A program made the position numbers and the translations under genes. A model generated the notes under the pieces. The model did not search any database and had not been told where the DNA came from. It saw only the letters and a program-made list of their open reading frames with translations. Shown here piece by piece: positions 1 through 7,676 of a DNA stretch of 47,335 nucleotides (the stretch's first letter is position 1; every line of letters begins with the position of its first letter). The stretch lies in the NCBI GenBank assembly GCA_964344215.1, contig CAYFMP010000024.1, positions 1 through 47,335 on the forward strand, in the 5' to 3' direction. The DNA is from CAYFMP01 sp964344215 (GTDB lineage Bacteria > Pseudomonadota > Alphaproteobacteria > Rhodospirillales > Casp-alpha2).

Positions 1-81
1 ATGTTCCGGCTCGACGGCAGCGCCCGCGAACTGATCGACGACCCCTATGCGGATTTGATTAACGCCTCGAAGGAACAATAA
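1..81 (+). CDS. 3' end of an unidentified protein (partial)
   Basis: Frame 1 stays open from the first base to a TAA at 79-81 and gives 26 residues ending NASKEQ. It lies 52 nt upstream of the HlyD-family gene on the same strand, so it may be the end of another secretion-operon gene such as the type I ABC transporter. The visible tail carries no motif that would confirm this. The ATG at base 1 may be internal. Confidence 0.4.
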   Translation: MFRLDGSARELIDDPYADLINASKEQ

Positions 82-133
82 TAGTGTTGGCGATGAAACC
101 CTTTGGCCGAATTCGAATTGGAGAGAAGCCGGT

Positions 134-1453
134 ATGGCAGCCAAGGCGGAACTGACGACCGGCTCGGTCCGCTTGGACGCGCTGCTGGATAGCCACCCTC
201 TTCCAAGTTGGCGTCTGTTTGCCTGGCCGATCATGATCATGATGACGGTGTTGCTGGTCTGGGCCAACTTCGCCGAGCTGGACGAAGTCGCCGTCGCCAG
301 CGGCGAGGTCGTGCCGCTCGGCAAGGTCAAGACCGTCCAGCACCTGGAAGGCGGCATCGTTCAGGAACTTTTTGTAAGCGAGGGCGACACCGTCAAATCC
401 GGCGACCCGCTGCTTCAGCTCGACTTGGCGTCGGCCGGGACCAACAAGGAGGAGCTGCAAGTGCGCATGGACAGCCAGCTCCTGGTCCGTGCCCGTCTCA
501 TCGCCGAGGCCGAGGGCACCCAGCTCAGGTTCCCCGAAGACGTAGCCGAGCGCCGTCCGGCGCAGGTTGCCGCTCAGCGCCAGGCCTACGAAGCGCGCCG
601 ACGGGAATTGACCTCGACGCTGAAGGTCCTTGAAGAACAGGTCAAACAGAAGGAACTGGAAACCGAGGAACTCGAAGCCAAGCGCAAAGCCGTGCAACGC
701 AACTACAACCTGGCCCGCGAACGGTTGATGATGTCGAAGTCGCTGCTGGCCGAGGGGCTGACCGCCAAGATGGAACACCTGGAATTGGAAGCCGAGGTCG
801 AGAGCCTGGAAGGCGAGATGAAGGGCCTTGAGCCAGCCGTGCCGAAAGCGCGGGCCGCCGTTGACGAGGTTCGCCAACGGCTCGACGAGGAAGAGCTCCG
901 TTTCAGTCGCCAAGCCCAGGACGAATTGGGAGAGGTCGAGCAGGAGATCGCCCGTATCGAGCAGCTTACGACCAAGGCCGAGGAGCAAGGCTTCCGGGCC
1001 GAGATCAGGAGCCCGATCGACGGCGTCGTCAAGAATATGCGCTACAACACCATCGGCGGCGTTGTGAGGCCGGGCGAACCGATCCTCGAGATCGTCCCGA
1101 CCGGTGGCAAGCTCGTCATCGAATCGAAAATCAATCCGACCGAACGCGGCTTCATCACCGTCGGCCTGCCGGCCGTGGTCAAGATCTCCAGTTATGATTT
1201 CGCCCGCTACGGCGGCCTCGACGGCAAGGTGGTGCGGGTGGCGCCCGACGCCAGCACCGAGGAGGACGGCACGCCTTACTTCATGGTCGTCGTCGAGACC
1301 GAGAAGAACTATTTGGGCCTGAAAGAGGGAGACCTGCCGATCACGCCGGGCATGCAGGCCACGGTCGATATCCATACCGGCAAGAAATCGGTGATGGATT
1401 ATCTGATCCGTCCTGTCCTCAAGCTGCGTCACGAAGCTTTCCGCGAACGCTAA
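134..1453 (+). CDS. HlyD-family type I secretion membrane fusion protein
   Basis: This 439-residue protein is a periplasmic adaptor of a type I secretion system. Such adaptors link an inner-membrane ABC exporter to a TolC-type outer-membrane channel. Residues 1-25 are cytoplasmic and about 26-48 form one membrane anchor. Residues 57-97 form a lipoyl/barrel-sandwich half motif (GGIVQELFVSEGDTV). About 140-275 is a long, Glu/Lys/Arg-rich alpha-helical hairpin. The second lipoyl half (IRSPIDGVVKNM) and a beta-barrel domain close the protein, all in the usual order and length for HlyD/PrtE proteins. The ATG has a GAGAGAAG ribosome-binding site. The ABC and TolC partners are not visible and would lie upstream. 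The family call is firm; the secreted substrate is unknown. Confidence 0.9.
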   Translation: MAAKAELTTGSVRLDALLDSHPLPSWRLFAWPIMIMMTVLLVWANFAELDEVAVASGEVVPLGKVKTVQHLEGGIVQELFVSEGDTVKSGDPLLQLDLASAGTNKEELQVRMDSQLLVRARLIAEAEGTQLRFPEDVAERRPAQVAAQRQAYEARRRELTSTLKVLEEQVKQKELETEELEAKRKAVQRNYNLARERLMMSKSLLAEGLTAKMEHLELEAEVESLEGEMKGLEPAVPKARAAVDEVRQRLDEEELRFSRQAQDELGEVEQEIARIEQLTTKAEEQGFRAEIRSPIDGVVKNMRYNTIGGVVRPGEPILEIVPTGGKLVIESKINPTERGFITVGLPAVVKISSYDFARYGGLDGKVVRVAPDASTEEDGTPYFMVVVETEKNYLGLKEGDLPITPGMQATVDIHTGKKSVMDYLIRPVLKLRHEAFRER

Positions 1454-1502
1454 GCGAAAATGAGAAACGGTTCGATAACGGCTTGACGAGGATCGAGGTC
1501 GC

Positions 1503-1766
1503 TAGAGCGGGTCGCGTTGATATGGAAGCGGCTGAGATCGGTGTTGCGGCGTGCCGGCGAGGAGAGGATGCGAAGGCGATGTGGGGCATCGGCGAGCCTC
1601 CTCGACGACGCCGGAAGGTCGAAAAACCGACCGCGGGCGCGTTCTCCGGCCCCCCGGACGGCGTCGCGGCCCGCTTCCGATGGCCCCGCATCGCCGCGCG
1701 AGCCGCTCCTTGCCAGGAGACCGGAGAGCGCGTCTCGGCGATTCCATATCAACGTGAACCGCTCTA
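1503..1766. repeat. MITE-like palindromic repeat, 264 bp, with 25-bp terminal inverted repeats
   Basis: The left end (1503-1527, TAGAGCGGGTCGCGTTGATA...) and the right end (1742-1766) are inverted copies that match at 23 of 25 positions. Sequence similarity between the arms continues inward, for example GGCGATGTGGGG on the left against GGCGATGCGGGG in the reversed right arm, and meets near 1610-1645 at a short hairpin around GGTCGAAAAACCGACC. The whole unit can fold into one long imperfect hairpin. It has no transposase. Short open frames inside it run both ways and look non-coding. The right end is 6 bp from the -35 box of the motA-like promoter. It resembles a non-autonomous mobile repeat or a large intergenic palindromic unit. 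No second copy was seen in this window. Confidence 0.7.
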
Positions 1767-1771
1767 ACGGT

Positions 1772-1799
1772 TTGGAATTTATTAACGTTTCTGTATACA
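1772..1799 (+). promoter_or_regulatory. Putative sigma-70 promoter for the motA-like gene
   Basis: TTGGAA (1772-1777) and TATACA (1794-1799) are separated by 16 nt in a short A+T-rich stretch between the palindromic repeat and the motA-like start at 1885. The predicted transcript start is near 1806, which gives a leader of about 80 nt containing a G-run (GGGGGGG near 1815). Confidence 0.45.
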
Positions 1800-1884
1800 G
1801 TTAGGAATCCCCAGGGGGGGGAACCGGAATCGGTGGATAAGAAATAGACCACCGCCGCCGCTCAAGCGACAAACTGGATGGGGC

Positions 1885-2679
1885 ATGTCGTTCGCAACAA
1901 TCATCGGTGTATTAAGCGCTTTTGGAATGGTTGTCGGCGCCATTGCTTTAAGCACCAACAATTGGATCATATTCATCAGTCTCTCCAGCTTCGTAATTGT
2001 AGCCGGACTGACCATGGCTTCGGCGTTAATTTCCTATGAATTGCGTTACGTTCTGTTGTCGCTGAAACTGATCTACAAGGTGGTGATTTCGCCGAAGGTC
2101 GGTCGCAATGTCCTGAAAACCGAAGTCGGCCGCATCATTCGCTGGGCGTATACGGTTCAGAAAAGCGGCCCGCCCGCTCTCGAGGCGGAAGCCGCGAAGT
2201 CGGTCCGTGGCGACAAGTTCCTGAAATTCGGCGTCGACATGGTGATCAGCGGTTACACCGGCGAGGAAGTGCGCGAGATCATGACCAACGCGGTCGAGAC
2301 CACGTTCGGACGTAACATGGTGCAGGTCGATATCCTCAAGAACATGGGAGGGGCGGCGCCGGCTTTTGGGATGATCGGCACCCTGATCGGCCTCATCATC
2401 ATGCTCGACAACATGGGCGGTGATCCCTCGGACCTTGGTAAGGGGCTGGCTCTTGCTCTTTTGACTACTCTTTATGGCGTTTTTTTCTCTCGCCTCGTAT
2501 TTCTGCCGGCCGCCACCAAGATCACCCAGCGTGAGCAGATCGTCCGGTTCCGCAATTTTCTGGTGGCGGAGGGCCTGGCGCTGCTGGCCGACAAGAAGAG
2601 CCCGCGCTACATCCAGGACCGCATGAACAGCTTCCTGGATCCGGCCATTCATTTCAACATCGACAAGATGAAGAAGTGA
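1885..2679 (+). CDS. MotA/PomA-like proton channel protein
   Basis: The 264-residue protein has the MotA/TolQ/ExbB layout: two N-terminal membrane helices (about 4-24 and 28-50), a cytoplasmic domain (about 55-150), and two further helices (about 157-176 and 186-208). The two conserved stator prolines are present at P159 (GGAAPAFGMIGT) and P208 (FLPAATK). Length and arrangement are close to PomA (about 255 residues). With the downstream MotB-like protein it should form an ion channel that powers a rotor or an envelope machine. No flagellar genes are nearby. The neighbours are a type I secretion adaptor and the MotB partner 57 nt downstream. It could be a flagellar stator or a secretion-coupled channel. 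Confidence 0.82.
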   Translation: MSFATIIGVLSAFGMVVGAIALSTNNWIIFISLSSFVIVAGLTMASALISYELRYVLLSLKLIYKVVISPKVGRNVLKTEVGRIIRWAYTVQKSGPPALEAEAAKSVRGDKFLKFGVDMVISGYTGEEVREIMTNAVETTFGRNMVQVDILKNMGGAAPAFGMIGTLIGLIIMLDNMGGDPSDLGKGLALALLTTLYGVFFSRLVFLPAATKITQREQIVRFRNFLVAEGLALLADKKSPRYIQDRMNSFLDPAIHFNIDKMKK

Positions 2680-2736
2680 CGGCGCGCGAAAGCGAAAGCC
2701 ACGCACTGGCAAAAAACCAGTTGAAGGAGCCTGTCC

Positions 2737-3603
2737 TTGGCGAACCTCTCCCCTCCTCCCGTTGAAGAAGAAAAGGAAGATTGGCTGGTCACCTACGCCG
2801 ACGCGATCACGCTCCTGATGGCTTTCTTCGTCATGTTGCTGACCTTCGCCGAGTACGATATACCGGCCTTCCAGGAGGCGGCAGAGGCCATCAAGGCCAA
2901 CATCGGCCAGAAAGAAAAGACCGACAGCCCCATTCAATTGTTGAAGATCGACGTCGAGGACGTCGTCTACAACATGCAAGCCGACCAGGTCGTCAAGGTT
3001 TCGCAGGACGACAAAGGCATCGTCATCGAACTGTCGAGCACCGCGTTCTACAAGCCCGGTTCGGCCGAAATGCGTGAACAGGCGCTCCCCGTGCTCGACC
3101 GCATGGCCGACGTCATCAAGGCGCCACGCTATCTTACCTATATAATCGAGGTCGAGGGACACACCGACGACGACCCCATCCATACCGCCCGCTTCCCCTC
3201 CAACTGGGAGCTTTCGGCGGCCAGGGCGACGACGGTGATCCGCTTCTTTATCGAACGCGGCATGGACGCCGAGCGCATGAAGGCGGTCGGACTCGCGGAG
3301 ACCCGCCCGAAGGTACCGAACCGGGATCCTGAAGGCCAGCCGATCAAGGAAAACCAATCCATCAACCGCCGGGTCGCGATCCGGGTTTACCCGATGTCGC
3401 TCGATGAACGTCAGGAGTTCCTCGCCAAGATCGAAATCAAGCGGCTTCTACAGAAGGTCCAGGGCGACAACCAAGGTGGCGGTACTGCGCCGGGGGCAGT
3501 ACCTCAGGCCCAACCGCCGGCGGCCGGCCAACCAGTCGCACCGCCCGACCTGTCGACGTCCGGCAATACGGCGCCGCTGCCCGGGGCCGTTTCGCAGCAG
3601 TAA
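2737..3603 (+). CDS. MotB/OmpA-like proton channel and peptidoglycan-binding protein
   Basis: The 288-residue partner of the MotA-like protein. The start is TTG at 2737, chosen because GAAGGAG sits 8 nt upstream and the N-terminus then fits MotB. One membrane helix (about 22-43) begins with the proton-carrying aspartate D22 in TYADAITLLM. A linker leads to an OmpA-like peptidoglycan-binding domain (about 95-220) with EGHTDD at 140-145 and NRR at 210-212. A Pro/Gln/Ala-rich tail of about 50 residues follows. The OmpA domain would anchor the channel to the cell wall. The two genes are evidently one operon. Confidence 0.85.
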   Translation: MANLSPPPVEEEKEDWLVTYADAITLLMAFFVMLLTFAEYDIPAFQEAAEAIKANIGQKEKTDSPIQLLKIDVEDVVYNMQADQVVKVSQDDKGIVIELSSTAFYKPGSAEMREQALPVLDRMADVIKAPRYLTYIIEVEGHTDDDPIHTARFPSNWELSAARATTVIRFFIERGMDAERMKAVGLAETRPKVPNRDPEGQPIKENQSINRRVAIRVYPMSLDERQEFLAKIEIKRLLQKVQGDNQGGGTAPGAVPQAQPPAAGQPVAPPDLSTSGNTAPLPGAVSQQ

Positions 3604-3622
3604 TCGAACGATTTGTCGGAGA

Positions 3623-4447
3623 TCAGTCGAGGACGATATCCATGCCTTCGCGGCATACGAACGATCTGTCCCAGACCTTTTTCGACTCGGCGGCGATTGC
3701 GTCCATCACATCGTCCGTATGCTCGGGGTCGTGATGAAAAATCGCCAGTTGTTTGACATTGGCAGCCTGGCATAGGCGGACGCCTTCGTTCCACGTCGAA
3801 TGGCCCCAGCCGATCTTTTCCGGAAATTCCTCTTCCGTGTAGGTGCTGTCGTAGATCACCAAATCGGCGCCCTCGATGAGCCCGAGGATGTTTTGGTCCG
3901 GCTGGCCGGGAACGTGCTCGGTGTCGGTAACGTAGACGGCGGATTTGCCCCCGTACTCGACCCGGTAACCGGTGGCGCCGTTGGGATGGTTCAGCGGTGC
4001 GGTCTTTACGGTGACGTCTCCGAACAGCGTGAATCCGTCGCCGGCTTCGAAATCCTCGAACTTCAGGCTCGCCTGCATGGCTTCCAACGGCACCGGAAAC
4101 ATCGGGTTGTGCATCTGTGTCGACAGGATGTTGTGAACGCCGCCCTGGTCCTTGAGATGGCCGGCATGAATGGTGATGGCGCGCTTGGGGTCGTAGGCCG
4201 GAGTGAAGAAGGGAAAACCGTTGATGTGGTCCCAGTGGGTATGGGTCAACAGCAAGTGGGTGGAACGAATATCCAGCGAGTGAAGGACGTTGCCGAAGTT
4301 GCGGATGCCGGTTCCCGCATCCATGACGAAAACATGCTCACCGGCCTGCACCTCAATGCAACTGGTGTTCCCGCCGTATTTCATATGTTCGGGGGAAGCG
4401 CAGGCGATGCTTCCGCGAACGCCCCAGAATTTGATTCTTAACGCCAT
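3623..4447 (-). CDS. Metallo-beta-lactamase-fold hydrolase (PhnP/cyclic-phosphodiesterase-like)
   Basis: This 274-residue cytoplasmic enzyme begins with the KFWGVRGSI strand typical of PhnP- and RNase Z-like phosphodiesterases. It carries the zinc-binding HTHWDH motif at residues 69-74, then a histidine in LNHPNG, an aspartate in VTDTEH and a histidine-rich FHHDPEH near the end. The metal-ligand set therefore looks complete. Substrates in the family include cyclic phosphate esters and RNA ends, and the sequence does not tell which applies. It converges on the motB-like gene with 19 nt between stops and faces a gene-free region upstream. Confidence 0.75.
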   Translation of the reverse strand: MALRIKFWGVRGSIACASPEHMKYGGNTSCIEVQAGEHVFVMDAGTGIRNFGNVLHSLDIRSTHLLLTHTHWDHINGFPFFTPAYDPKRAITIHAGHLKDQGGVHNILSTQMHNPMFPVPLEAMQASLKFEDFEAGDGFTLFGDVTVKTAPLNHPNGATGYRVEYGGKSAVYVTDTEHVPGQPDQNILGLIEGADLVIYDSTYTEEEFPEKIGWGHSTWNEGVRLCQAANVKQLAIFHHDPEHTDDVMDAIAAESKKVWDRSFVCREGMDIVLD

Positions 4448-4833
4448 GTACTCGGTACTTTATCCCAAGAGCGAAGAAGTATCCCAATTACTTTTCGACT
4501 TTACAGGCCTTATTCGCCTTACGCCAACCTGTAGGCCGCCCGAATTTCTAATACCACTTGTTATATGGAAACAGGCGTGATGGTTGTCACAGCAATAATC
4601 ACGACCTCCCCCTCCTGGTCGCCGCATGGCCGGTTGTCCAGGTTCTCCGTGACCGCCGCGCATCTCGGCAAACCAGTCGCAATTTCATAGCAGAACATTT
4701 AGTCGGGTGAAACAGTTGATAAATCCGGCGCAGGCGCGTGCCACCGTCGGCGGATGGTCGTCGGACACGGTCGGTTCCGGTACGTTTCCACCGGTCACGG
4801 GTGCGGCTCACGAAGGACTGGCAGCACTCTCGG
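4448..4833. other. Gene-free stretch upstream of the usg-like gene
   Basis: No frame here has both a convincing start and protein-like composition. The region is mixed in base composition, richer in A+T near 4450-4580 and 4690-4720. It separates the divergent hydrolase and usg-like genes and must hold the hydrolase promoter, but no clear -35/-10 pair was found for that strand. Confidence 0.4.
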
Positions 4834-4861
4834 TCGATAGCTGCTAACACATTGTTATAAT
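4834..4861 (+). promoter_or_regulatory. Putative sigma-70 promoter for the usg-like gene
   Basis: TCGATA (4834-4839) and a consensus TATAAT (4856-4861) are separated by 16 nt. A transcript start near 4868 would lie about 38 nt before the ATG at 4906. This argues against the upstream TTG at 4861 being the start codon. Confidence 0.6.
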
Positions 4862-4905
4862 TGATTTTTATTGCCAGCGATGACCGAATCGGAGACAATG
4901 AACGA

Positions 4906-5202
4906 ATGGAAAGCGAAGTGGATGGATCCTCGGAACCGAACACCTTGTCGAACAAGCGCCTTAGCGGCTACCGCTTGACGACCGCTCTCATCACCTATCA
5001 CCTGCCGGACTATCCGAGGCTGTTACAGGAGTTCGTCTGGCAGGACCTCGACCTGGCACCGTGGTTTCCGGAACTGAGCGGATTTCTGTCGTTTTGGGAG
5101 CGGCGCATCGAGGGCCGGTTGCATTCGGTCGAAGTGGCGACGTCGGCGCTGATCCGGCCGAGTCGGTTTCGATTCACCGACGGCTTGCTCGAACTGCACT
5201 GA
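4906..5202 (+). CDS. usg: Usg-like family protein
   Basis: A 98-residue protein with the hallmark string of the alphaproteobacterial Usg-like family: GYRLTTALITYHLPDYP, then LLQEFVWQDLDLAPWFPEL, then FWERRIEGRLHSVEVA and a C-terminal RFTDGLLELH. The family is small, cytoplasmic and of unknown function; its name comes from genes lying upstream of others. The start at 4906 follows GGAGAC at 4891 and fits the promoter position. It converges with rpoH, with 36 nt between stops. Confidence 0.8.
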   Translation: MESEVDGSSEPNTLSNKRLSGYRLTTALITYHLPDYPRLLQEFVWQDLDLAPWFPELSGFLSFWERRIEGRLHSVEVATSALIRPSRFRFTDGLLELH

Positions 5203-5238
5203 GACCGGAAACGACAGGCGTGGTGACACCGGCGACGT

Positions 5239-6126
5239 TCAACCGGTTGCGGGAATCTCTTTGGCAGCCGCCTCGAGAACCGCCTTTTGAACCTTCTCGT
5301 AGGCGCGGGCCTCGAGTTGGCGAACTCTCTCGCGGCTGATCTTGTAGACCTTACCGAGCTCTTCAAGGGTGACCGGATCGTCCTTCAGCCGGCGCTCGAT
5401 GAAGATATGGCGATCACGCTCCGGCAAGGTTTCGAGGACGCTGTGCAAGATGCCGCGCCGGTAATGCAACTCCTCGCTGTCGGCGACCAGTTTCTCCGGG
5501 CCGGGGTTGTCGTCAACGAGCGAATCCTGGAATTCCATTCCCTCCTCGTCGGTCGACATCGGCGCATTCAATGAGAAATCGCGGGCCGACAAGCGTCGGT
5601 TCATGTGGACGATTTCTTCGGCCGGCATATCGAGGGCTTCGGACAGTTGTCCGGCCTGTTCGGGGGTCAGTTCGCCGTTGTCGAGGATATTGAGGCGTCC
5701 CTTCAAGCTGCGCAGGCTGAAGAAGAGTTTCTTCTGCGAAGCGACGGTGCCCATTTTCACCATCGACCAGGACTTGAGGATGTATTCGGTGATCGAAGCC
5801 TTGATCCACCACATGGCATAGGTGGAAAGCCGGTAGCCGAGTTCGGGATCGAACTTCTTGACCGCTTTCATCAGGCCGATATTGCCCTCCGACACGAGGT
5901 CGGCCATCGGTAAGCCGTAGCCCCGGTATTTCATAGCGATCTTGGCGACCAGCCTGAGATGGGAGGTCACCAGTTTATGTGCGGCTTCGGTATCGCCGTC
6001 GTCACGCCAACGGAACGCCAGATCCTGCTCCTCTTCCTTCTCGAGGATCGGAAAACTCCAGACCTCGCGGAAGTAGCGCGACAATCCACCGTCAACTGGA
6101 ACCGCAGGTAAACTCAAGCTTGCCAT
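5239..6126 (-). CDS. rpoH: RNA polymerase sigma factor RpoH (sigma-32)
   Basis: A 295-residue heat-shock sigma factor. Region 2 holds the DLVSEGNIGLMKAVKKFDP and YAMWWIKASITEYIL motifs. The RpoH box, which distinguishes sigma-32 from other sigma-70 proteins, is at 131-142 (QKKLFFSLRSLK). Region 4 ends with a helix-turn-helix around YKISRERVRQLEARA. Length matches alphaproteobacterial RpoH (about 290-300). It directs transcription of chaperone and protease genes. It has its own promoter (6415-6442) and a leader of about 280 nt, so control at the mRNA level is possible. Confidence 0.95.
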   Translation of the reverse strand: MASLSLPAVPVDGGLSRYFREVWSFPILEKEEEQDLAFRWRDDGDTEAAHKLVTSHLRLVAKIAMKYRGYGLPMADLVSEGNIGLMKAVKKFDPELGYRLSTYAMWWIKASITEYILKSWSMVKMGTVASQKKLFFSLRSLKGRLNILDNGELTPEQAGQLSEALDMPAEEIVHMNRRLSARDFSLNAPMSTDEEGMEFQDSLVDDNPGPEKLVADSEELHYRRGILHSVLETLPERDRHIFIERRLKDDPVTLEELGKVYKISRERVRQLEARAYEKVQKAVLEAAAKEIPATG

Positions 6127-6414
6127 TTTTCCTTACTCCGTGTCTCTTCACCAGCCCGATTGCCACGTTATGGCCACCATCCGTGTCCAAATTGTGGCTT
6201 CGACTCGATCCAACGGCACTAATCCGCCCGAACGAATTCCACCGCGCGCGAATAGCGCCCGATTTTCCTCTTCAGGCTGTCTCGAAGGACACGTAACGTC
6301 TGTACGCCGCACCTGCACATGGCCATACCCTCCAATCGAAGCAATACGCCGTTGGTTCACCGAGTGGTCGAACCCATGGTCGACCGGCCCCACTTGGGCA
6401 CCGATCTAAAGTGT
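6127..6414 (-). other. Long 5' leader of rpoH, no gene
   Basis: If transcription starts near 6408, rpoH carries about 280 nt of untranslated leader. Short open frames exist on both strands here but have arginine-rich, shadow-like translations and no good ribosome-binding site. rpoH mRNAs in other bacteria often fold to hide the start region and open on heating. I did not establish a specific fold. Confidence 0.4.
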
Positions 6415-6442
6415 ATGATATACGAAACCGGGAAAATGTCAA
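6415..6442 (-). promoter_or_regulatory. Strong sigma-70-type promoter for rpoH
   Basis: Reading the minus strand, TTGACA (6442-6437) and TATCAT (6420-6415) are separated by 16 nt. The -35 is a perfect consensus. The -35 box overlaps a perfect inverted repeat: GAAAATGTCA (6432-6441), a 7-nt spacer, and TGACATTTTC (6449-6458). That repeat could be an operator. The promoter is about 115 nt downstream of the mlaA-like stop, so rpoH need not depend on upstream transcription. Confidence 0.65.
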
Positions 6443-6458
6443 GGATGCTGACATTTTC
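6432..6458. repeat. Perfect 10-bp inverted repeat over the rpoH -35 box
   Basis: GAAAATGTCA, spacer AGGATGC, TGACATTTTC. The arms match fully. No T-run follows on the minus strand, so a terminator for the mlaA-like gene is less likely than a protein-binding site. A weak terminator role cannot be excluded. Confidence 0.5.
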
Positions 6459-6555
6459 AGTATTGTTCTCAATCGGATATGCCCATGCGCCACGATATCG
6501 TCGGCACCGGCCTACTCTGTGGCCGCTGCAATCATGTCGAACTACAACGCTTGGT

Positions 6556-7425
6556 CTATTGGGCAGTCGGGCTGAGCGAGTCGGCGCCGGCCAAGGGCTG
6601 ATTGAAATCCTCGGGGTTCAGGTCGTAGCCGAGGTCCGGGATCGGCGGCAGCTCGAGCTCTTCACCGTTGGAGATTTCAGCCTTGCGCTTCTGCCGATAC
6701 AGGCTGCGGATGGCCGCGTAATAATCGACGGACGTTTTCCTGACTTGATCGAGTTCGTCGACAACACCGGCATACTCGACAATCCCCTCGGCGGCCGAAC
6801 GAAAGAGCGCCTCGTTGTCGCGGTCGGTGTTCGCCATCCACAGGCCGAAGGGGTCGAAATAGGGATCGATCAGGAATTTGCCGACGGCGTCGCGGGGATT
6901 GGAGGGACCGAAGACCGGCAGAACCAGGTAGAACCCTTCGCCCAAACCGTAGGTACCCAGGGTTTGGCCGAAATCCTCCTGACGCCCCTCGACGCCCATT
7001 TCCGCCGCCACGTCACCAAGGCCGCCAATGCCCATGGTCGAGTTGACCAGGAAACGGCCGACCGTTTCGACGGCGCCTTCGGCATCGCCTTGTAACAGAT
7101 TGTTGGCAAGCGTTACCGGCGTTCCCAGGTTGTCGATGAAATTGGCGATCCCCACACGCGCCGTCGCCGGCACGAGTTGGTTGTAGGCGCCCGCCAACGG
7201 CTTCAGGAGCAAAGCCTGTACGAGCTCGTTGAATTCGAAAATCAGGCGGTTGAGCTGTTCCAGGGGATCGTTAACGTCTTCTTCATCGCTCGCCGCTACC
7301 AACAGATTGGCGGTCGGCTCCAGATCGGATTGGGTGCTTGCTGCCTGTGCCGGCGATCCGACGACGAGAACCAGGGCAAGCAGGAGAAAACCGAACGAAG
7401 GAAAATAAGTTTTCAATCTCGACAC
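6556..7425 (-). CDS. mlaA: MlaA/VacJ-family outer-membrane lipid asymmetry protein
   Basis: A 289-residue MlaA-type protein. A signal peptide (about 1-28, ending SPAQA-AS) is followed by the MlaA/VacJ core: DPLEQLNRLIFEFNE, LNxxQGD-like LANNLLQGD, GRFLVNSTMGIGGLGDVA, TLGTYGLGEGFYLVLPVFGPSN and DPYFDPFG. MlaA sits in the outer membrane and removes mislocalised phospholipids, handing them to periplasmic MlaC. No lipobox cysteine is seen, unlike the E. coli protein, so it may be a soluble or otherwise anchored form. It is divergent from two MlaC-like genes. The mlaFED transporter is not in the window. Confidence 0.88.
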   Translation of the reverse strand: MSRLKTYFPSFGFLLLALVLVVGSPAQAASTQSDLEPTANLLVAASDEEDVNDPLEQLNRLIFEFNELVQALLLKPLAGAYNQLVPATARVGIANFIDNLGTPVTLANNLLQGDAEGAVETVGRFLVNSTMGIGGLGDVAAEMGVEGRQEDFGQTLGTYGLGEGFYLVLPVFGPSNPRDAVGKFLIDPYFDPFGLWMANTDRDNEALFRSAAEGIVEYAGVVDELDQVRKTSVDYYAAIRSLYRQKRKAEISNGEELELPPIPDLGYDLNPEDFNQPLAGADSLSPTAQ

Positions 7426-7676
7426 GGATCAACCACCCATATTGCCAAAAAAAAAACGTGGTCGGTTCGAACGTCTAACGCTGTGCCGGCCATCACTTTC
7501 TTAAGAATAAAGTTTTAGGCCAACTTCGTAATCCCCGCAACAGGATATCGGATAAATTTGCAAGGCTGTGACTTTTTTGTCCAAACAATGCTAAGTATCG
7601 GTATTCTGAATTTGTTCCTTCTCCGTTGTTGGATAGATCACCCAGAATCGACATCACTCACTCTTCGAATTCGAGC

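Noticed and set aside
59..1432. 457-codon minus-strand frame over the HlyD-family gene
   Set aside because: It is a GC-bias shadow; the plus strand has a full adaptor protein with a good start.
1483..1852. Several 60- to 116-codon frames in the motA-like upstream region
   Set aside because: They lie inside the palindromic repeat, occur on both strands and have no family resemblance.
2026..3357. 443-codon minus-strand frame over the motA/motB-like genes
   Set aside because: It crosses two convincing genes and their intergenic gap, and its product is His/Asp/Arg-rich with no motif.
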